From Sphingobium lactosutens DS20 (lineage in GTDB: Bacteria > Pseudomonadota > Alphaproteobacteria > Sphingomonadales > Sphingomonadaceae): a stretch of DNA of 64,000 nt. Positions 61,671-64,000 of the stretch are shown here, piece by piece (position 1 is the first letter of the stretch; every line of letters starts with the position of its first letter). The translations under genes were made by a program, and so were the position numbers. The DNA lies in NCBI RefSeq assembly GCF_000445105.1, contig NZ_ATDP01000092.1, positions 62,001 to 126,000 of the forward strand, in the 5' to 3' direction. The notes under the pieces are model-generated. The model was not told where the DNA came from. It saw only the letters and a list, made by a program, of their open reading frames with translations, and searched no databases.

Positions 61671-64000
61671 ATGACCCAGAATCACCTCTACCTCGTCGAC
61701 GGCTCGGGCTATATCTTCCGCGCCTATCACCAGCTTCCGCCGCTGACCAACCGCCATGGCCAGCCGGTGGGCGCGGTCTATGGCTATACGACGATGTTGT
61801 GGAAGCTGGCCGAGGAGCTGGGCAAAGCCGAGGGGCCAACGCACATGGCCGTGATCCTGGACAAGGGGTCGCACACGTTCCGCAACGATATGTACGACCA
61901 ATATAAGGCGAACCGCCCGCCCGCGCCCGAGGATCTGGTTCCGCAATTCCCCATGATCCGCGACGCCACCCGCGCCTTTTCCCTGCCCTGCATCGAGGAA
62001 GACGGGTTTGAGGCCGACGACATCATCGCCAGCTACACCAAGGCGGCGGTCGCAGCGGGATGGCATGTCACCATCGTCAGTTCCGACAAGGACCTGATGC
62101 AGCTGATCCAGCCCGGCGTCGACATGTACGACACGATGAAGAATGAGCGGCGCGGAGCCGACTATGTCATGGGCAAGTTCGGCGTGCAGCCCGAACAATT
62201 GGGCGACGTGCTGGCGCTGATGGGCGACAGCGTCGACAATGTGCCGGGCATACCCGGTATCGGCCCCAAGACGGCGGCGAAGCTCATCACCGAATATGGC
62301 GGGCTGGAGGCGGCTCTGGAGGCCGCGCCTTCGATGAAGAAATCGAAGATGCAGGAAAATCTGATCGCCCATGCCGACATGGCGCGATTGTCGCGCCGGC
62401 TGGTTGCGCTGCACGATGCGATGGACCTGCCCGAGCCGCTGGAGGAACTGACGCTCAAGGGCATTCCGCCCGAACCGCTCCAGGCCTTTCTGGAGCATCA
62501 TGGTTTCAAGACATTGCTTAATCGCCTGGGCGCACCGGCCGCGGCGGTCGCGGTGGCGGCAGCCGCCGCCGCTGCGACGGATGAGGCCGCTCCGCCCCCT
62601 CCCGCCTTTGCCGATGAACCCGCGATCGACCGGAGCCTTTATGAAACGGTGGTGACGCAGGACGCGCTCGATCGCTGGATCGCGGCGGCCCGGGAACAAG
62701 GCGTGGTGGCGGTGGATACCGAAACCGACATGCTCGACTGCGTATCCTGCGGCCTTGTCGGCATCAGCCTGGCGGTCGGGCCAAACGCGGCCTGCTACAT
62801 CCCGGTCGGCCATGGCGGCACCGACATGTTCGCCGAGCGGCCCGGGCAGCTCGACAAGGCATTGGTCCTCGCAAAGCTCAAGCCGCTGCTGGAAGATGAC
62901 GCCGTGCTCAAGGTCGGCCAGAACCTCAAATATGACATGACGGTTCTGCGCCGCCACGGGATCGAGGTTGCGCCCTATGACGACACGATCGTCATGAGTT
63001 TCGACCTGGAAGCGGGCAAATCGCTGTCCGGCCATGGCATGGATGAAGCCGCGCGCACGCACCTTGGCCATGAATGCATCAGCTTCAAGGAGGTGGTGGG
63101 CACGGGCAAGAACCAGATCAGCTTTGCCGAAGTGCCGCTCCCTCGCGCGACCGAATATGCAGCGGAGGACGCCGACGTTACGCTGCGCCTGTGGAAGCGG
63201 TTCAAGGCGCGGGTGGCGAATGAGGGGGCAAACCGGATCTACGAACTGGTTGACCGGCCACTGGTCGGTGTGATCGCCGGCATGGAGCATCGCGGCATCA
63301 AGGTGGACCGCGAAGCCTTGTCGCGCCTGTCGGCCGAATTCACCGCCGGCATCGCCGCGCTGGAAACCGAAATCCATGAGATCGCCGGCCAGCCCTTTGC
63401 GATCGGCTCGACCCAGCAATTGGGCGCGATCCTGTTCGACAAGATGGGGTATAAGGGGGGCAAGAAGGGCAAGTCGGGCGCCTATTCCACCGACGTCACC
63501 ATATTGGAGCAGTTGAAGGCGCAAGGCGCGCCCATTGCCGCCAAGGTGCTGGAATGGCGGCAGCTCTCCAAGCTCAAATCCACCTATACCGATGCCTTGC
63601 AGGCACAGATCAACAGGGATACGGGCCGCGTCCACACCAGCTATTCGCTGACCGGCGCGCAGACCGGCCGCCTGTCCTCGACCGATCCCAATTTGCAGAA
63701 TATTCCGATCCGCACCGAAGTCGGCCGGCAAATCCGCCATGCCTTTGTCGCGGAGCCGGGCCATGTCATCCTGGCGGCGGACTATAGCCAGATCGAGTTG
63801 CGGTTGGCCGCGCACATGGCCGATGTGCCTGCGCTCAAGGAGGCGTTCGCCGCGGGCGAGGACATCCACGCCGCCACCGCCGAGCAATTGTTCGGCGAGG
63901 TCAACCGCGACACGCGCGGTCGCGCCAAGACGATCAACTTCGCCATCCTCTACGGCATTTCGCGCTGGGGGCTTGCCGGCCGGCTGGAAATCAGCGCGGA
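61671..64000 (+). CDS. polA: DNA polymerase I, partial (C-terminus beyond window)
   Basis: 776 codons are visible. In order: a 5'-3' exonuclease domain (YLVDGSGYIFRAYH, FEADDIIASY, SSDKDLMQLI, GDSVDNVPGIPGIGPKTA), an Ala-rich linker (about 285-310), the proofreading domain with D349 and E351 in VDTETD and QNLKYDM, and the polymerase domain through motif A DYSQIELR (D704) to the O-helix region RGRAKTINFAILYG. Proofreading residues are retained, so this is a full three-activity enzyme. The start ATG 61671 matches the family N-terminus. The frame is open at the right edge. Confidence 0.97.
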   Translation, partial: MTQNHLYLVDGSGYIFRAYHQLPPLTNRHGQPVGAVYGYTTMLWKLAEELGKAEGPTHMAVILDKGSHTFRNDMYDQYKANRPPAPEDLVPQFPMIRDATRAFSLPCIEEDGFEADDIIASYTKAAVAAGWHVTIVSSDKDLMQLIQPGVDMYDTMKNERRGADYVMGKFGVQPEQLGDVLALMGDSVDNVPGIPGIGPKTAAKLITEYGGLEAALEAAPSMKKSKMQENLIAHADMARLSRRLVALHDAMDLPEPLEELTLKGIPPEPLQAFLEHHGFKTLLNRLGAPAAAVAVAAAAAAATDEAAPPPPAFADEPAIDRSLYETVVTQDALDRWIAAAREQGVVAVDTETDMLDCVSCGLVGISLAVGPNAACYIPVGHGGTDMFAERPGQLDKALVLAKLKPLLEDDAVLKVGQNLKYDMTVLRRHGIEVAPYDDTIVMSFDLEAGKSLSGHGMDEAARTHLGHECISFKEVVGTGKNQISFAEVPLPRATEYAAEDADVTLRLWKRFKARVANEGANRIYELVDRPLVGVIAGMEHRGIKVDREALSRLSAEFTAGIAALETEIHEIAGQPFAIGSTQQLGAILFDKMGYKGGKKGKSGAYSTDVTILEQLKAQGAPIAAKVLEWRQLSKLKSTYTDALQAQINRDTGRVHTSYSLTGAQTGRLSSTDPNLQNIPIRTEVGRQIRHAFVAEPGHVILAADYSQIELRLAAHMADVPALKEAFAAGEDIHAATAEQLFGEVNRDTRGRAKTINFAILYGISRWGLAGRLEISA

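Noticed and set aside
61521-63887. 788-codon open frame antisense to polA
   Set aside because: The plus strand encodes DNA polymerase I with all catalytic motifs. The antisense frame is a codon-bias artefact.

Overview
The window is high-GC DNA from an alphaproteobacterium, most likely a sphingomonad (Sphingobium/Sphingomonas-like). Evidence: a crtY-crtI-crtB carotenoid cluster, TonB-dependent sugar uptake, the proteasome-like Anbu gene with its usual partners, DmeR/DmeF metal efflux, and alphaproteobacterial tRNA-Met and tRNA-Gln. It is mostly chromosomal core and catabolic sequence. No insertion sequence, phage, CRISPR array or rRNA is visible. Both ends cut a gene: an inositol-monophosphatase-family gene on the left and polA on the right.

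Layout: (1) 1-9.7 kb, housekeeping: IMPase family, pmbA/tldE, nudC, mutY, a DciA/DUF721 protein, two tandem DsbA-like proteins, smc. (2) 9.8-13.6 kb: an A+T-richer LuxR-type regulator divergent from a Rieske O-demethylase-like oxygenase, then a ferredoxin-reductase flavoprotein and tRNA-Met. (3) 13.9-17.9 kb: circularly permuted ATP-grasp, alpha-E, transglutaminase and Anbu genes. (4) 18.0-25.4 kb: TetR regulator and RND efflux operon, with three matching operators and a probable 11-residue leader peptide. (5) 25.4-26.6 kb: nitroreductase and small genes. (6) 26.6-40.3 kb: arabinan/L-arabinose locus with lactonase, mutarotase, MFS transporter, GntR regulator, AraD1-family protein, sugar dehydrogenase, GH51, two GH43 and a TonB receptor. 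(7) 40.4-42.9 kb: hppD-phhA and an Lrp regulator. (8) 43.0-47.2 kb: lptB, rpoN, recQ. (9) 47.3-49.5 kb: secreted Cys-rich protein, DUF442 protein, dmeF/dmeR. (10) 49.6-53.8 kb: crtY-crtI-LOG-crtB. (11) 54.0-55.7 kb: glnK-amtB behind a sigma-54 promoter. (12) 55.8-64 kb: DUF924, tldD, zinc-finger protein, tRNA-Gln, MarR, small lipoprotein, alpha/beta hydrolase, serine beta-lactamase-like lipoprotein, polA.

How the genes work together: the arabinan locus can be read as one pathway. Secreted arabinanases release arabino-oligosaccharides and arabinose, the TonB receptor and MFS carrier import them, and mutarotase, dehydrogenase and lactonase start non-phosphorylative oxidation. Arabonate dehydratase and the semialdehyde dehydrogenase are not in the window. 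A shared ten-base motif near TGTCGGAGTA lies at three of the locus promoters. The RND operon carries the most unusual regulatory layout: TetR operators of the form ATACC-N4-GGTAT, then a leader peptide ending Ile-Ile-Ile-Arg-Cys-Arg directly before a stem-loop, which suggests translation-dependent attenuation. All functions are inferred by reading the sequence; no database search was run.
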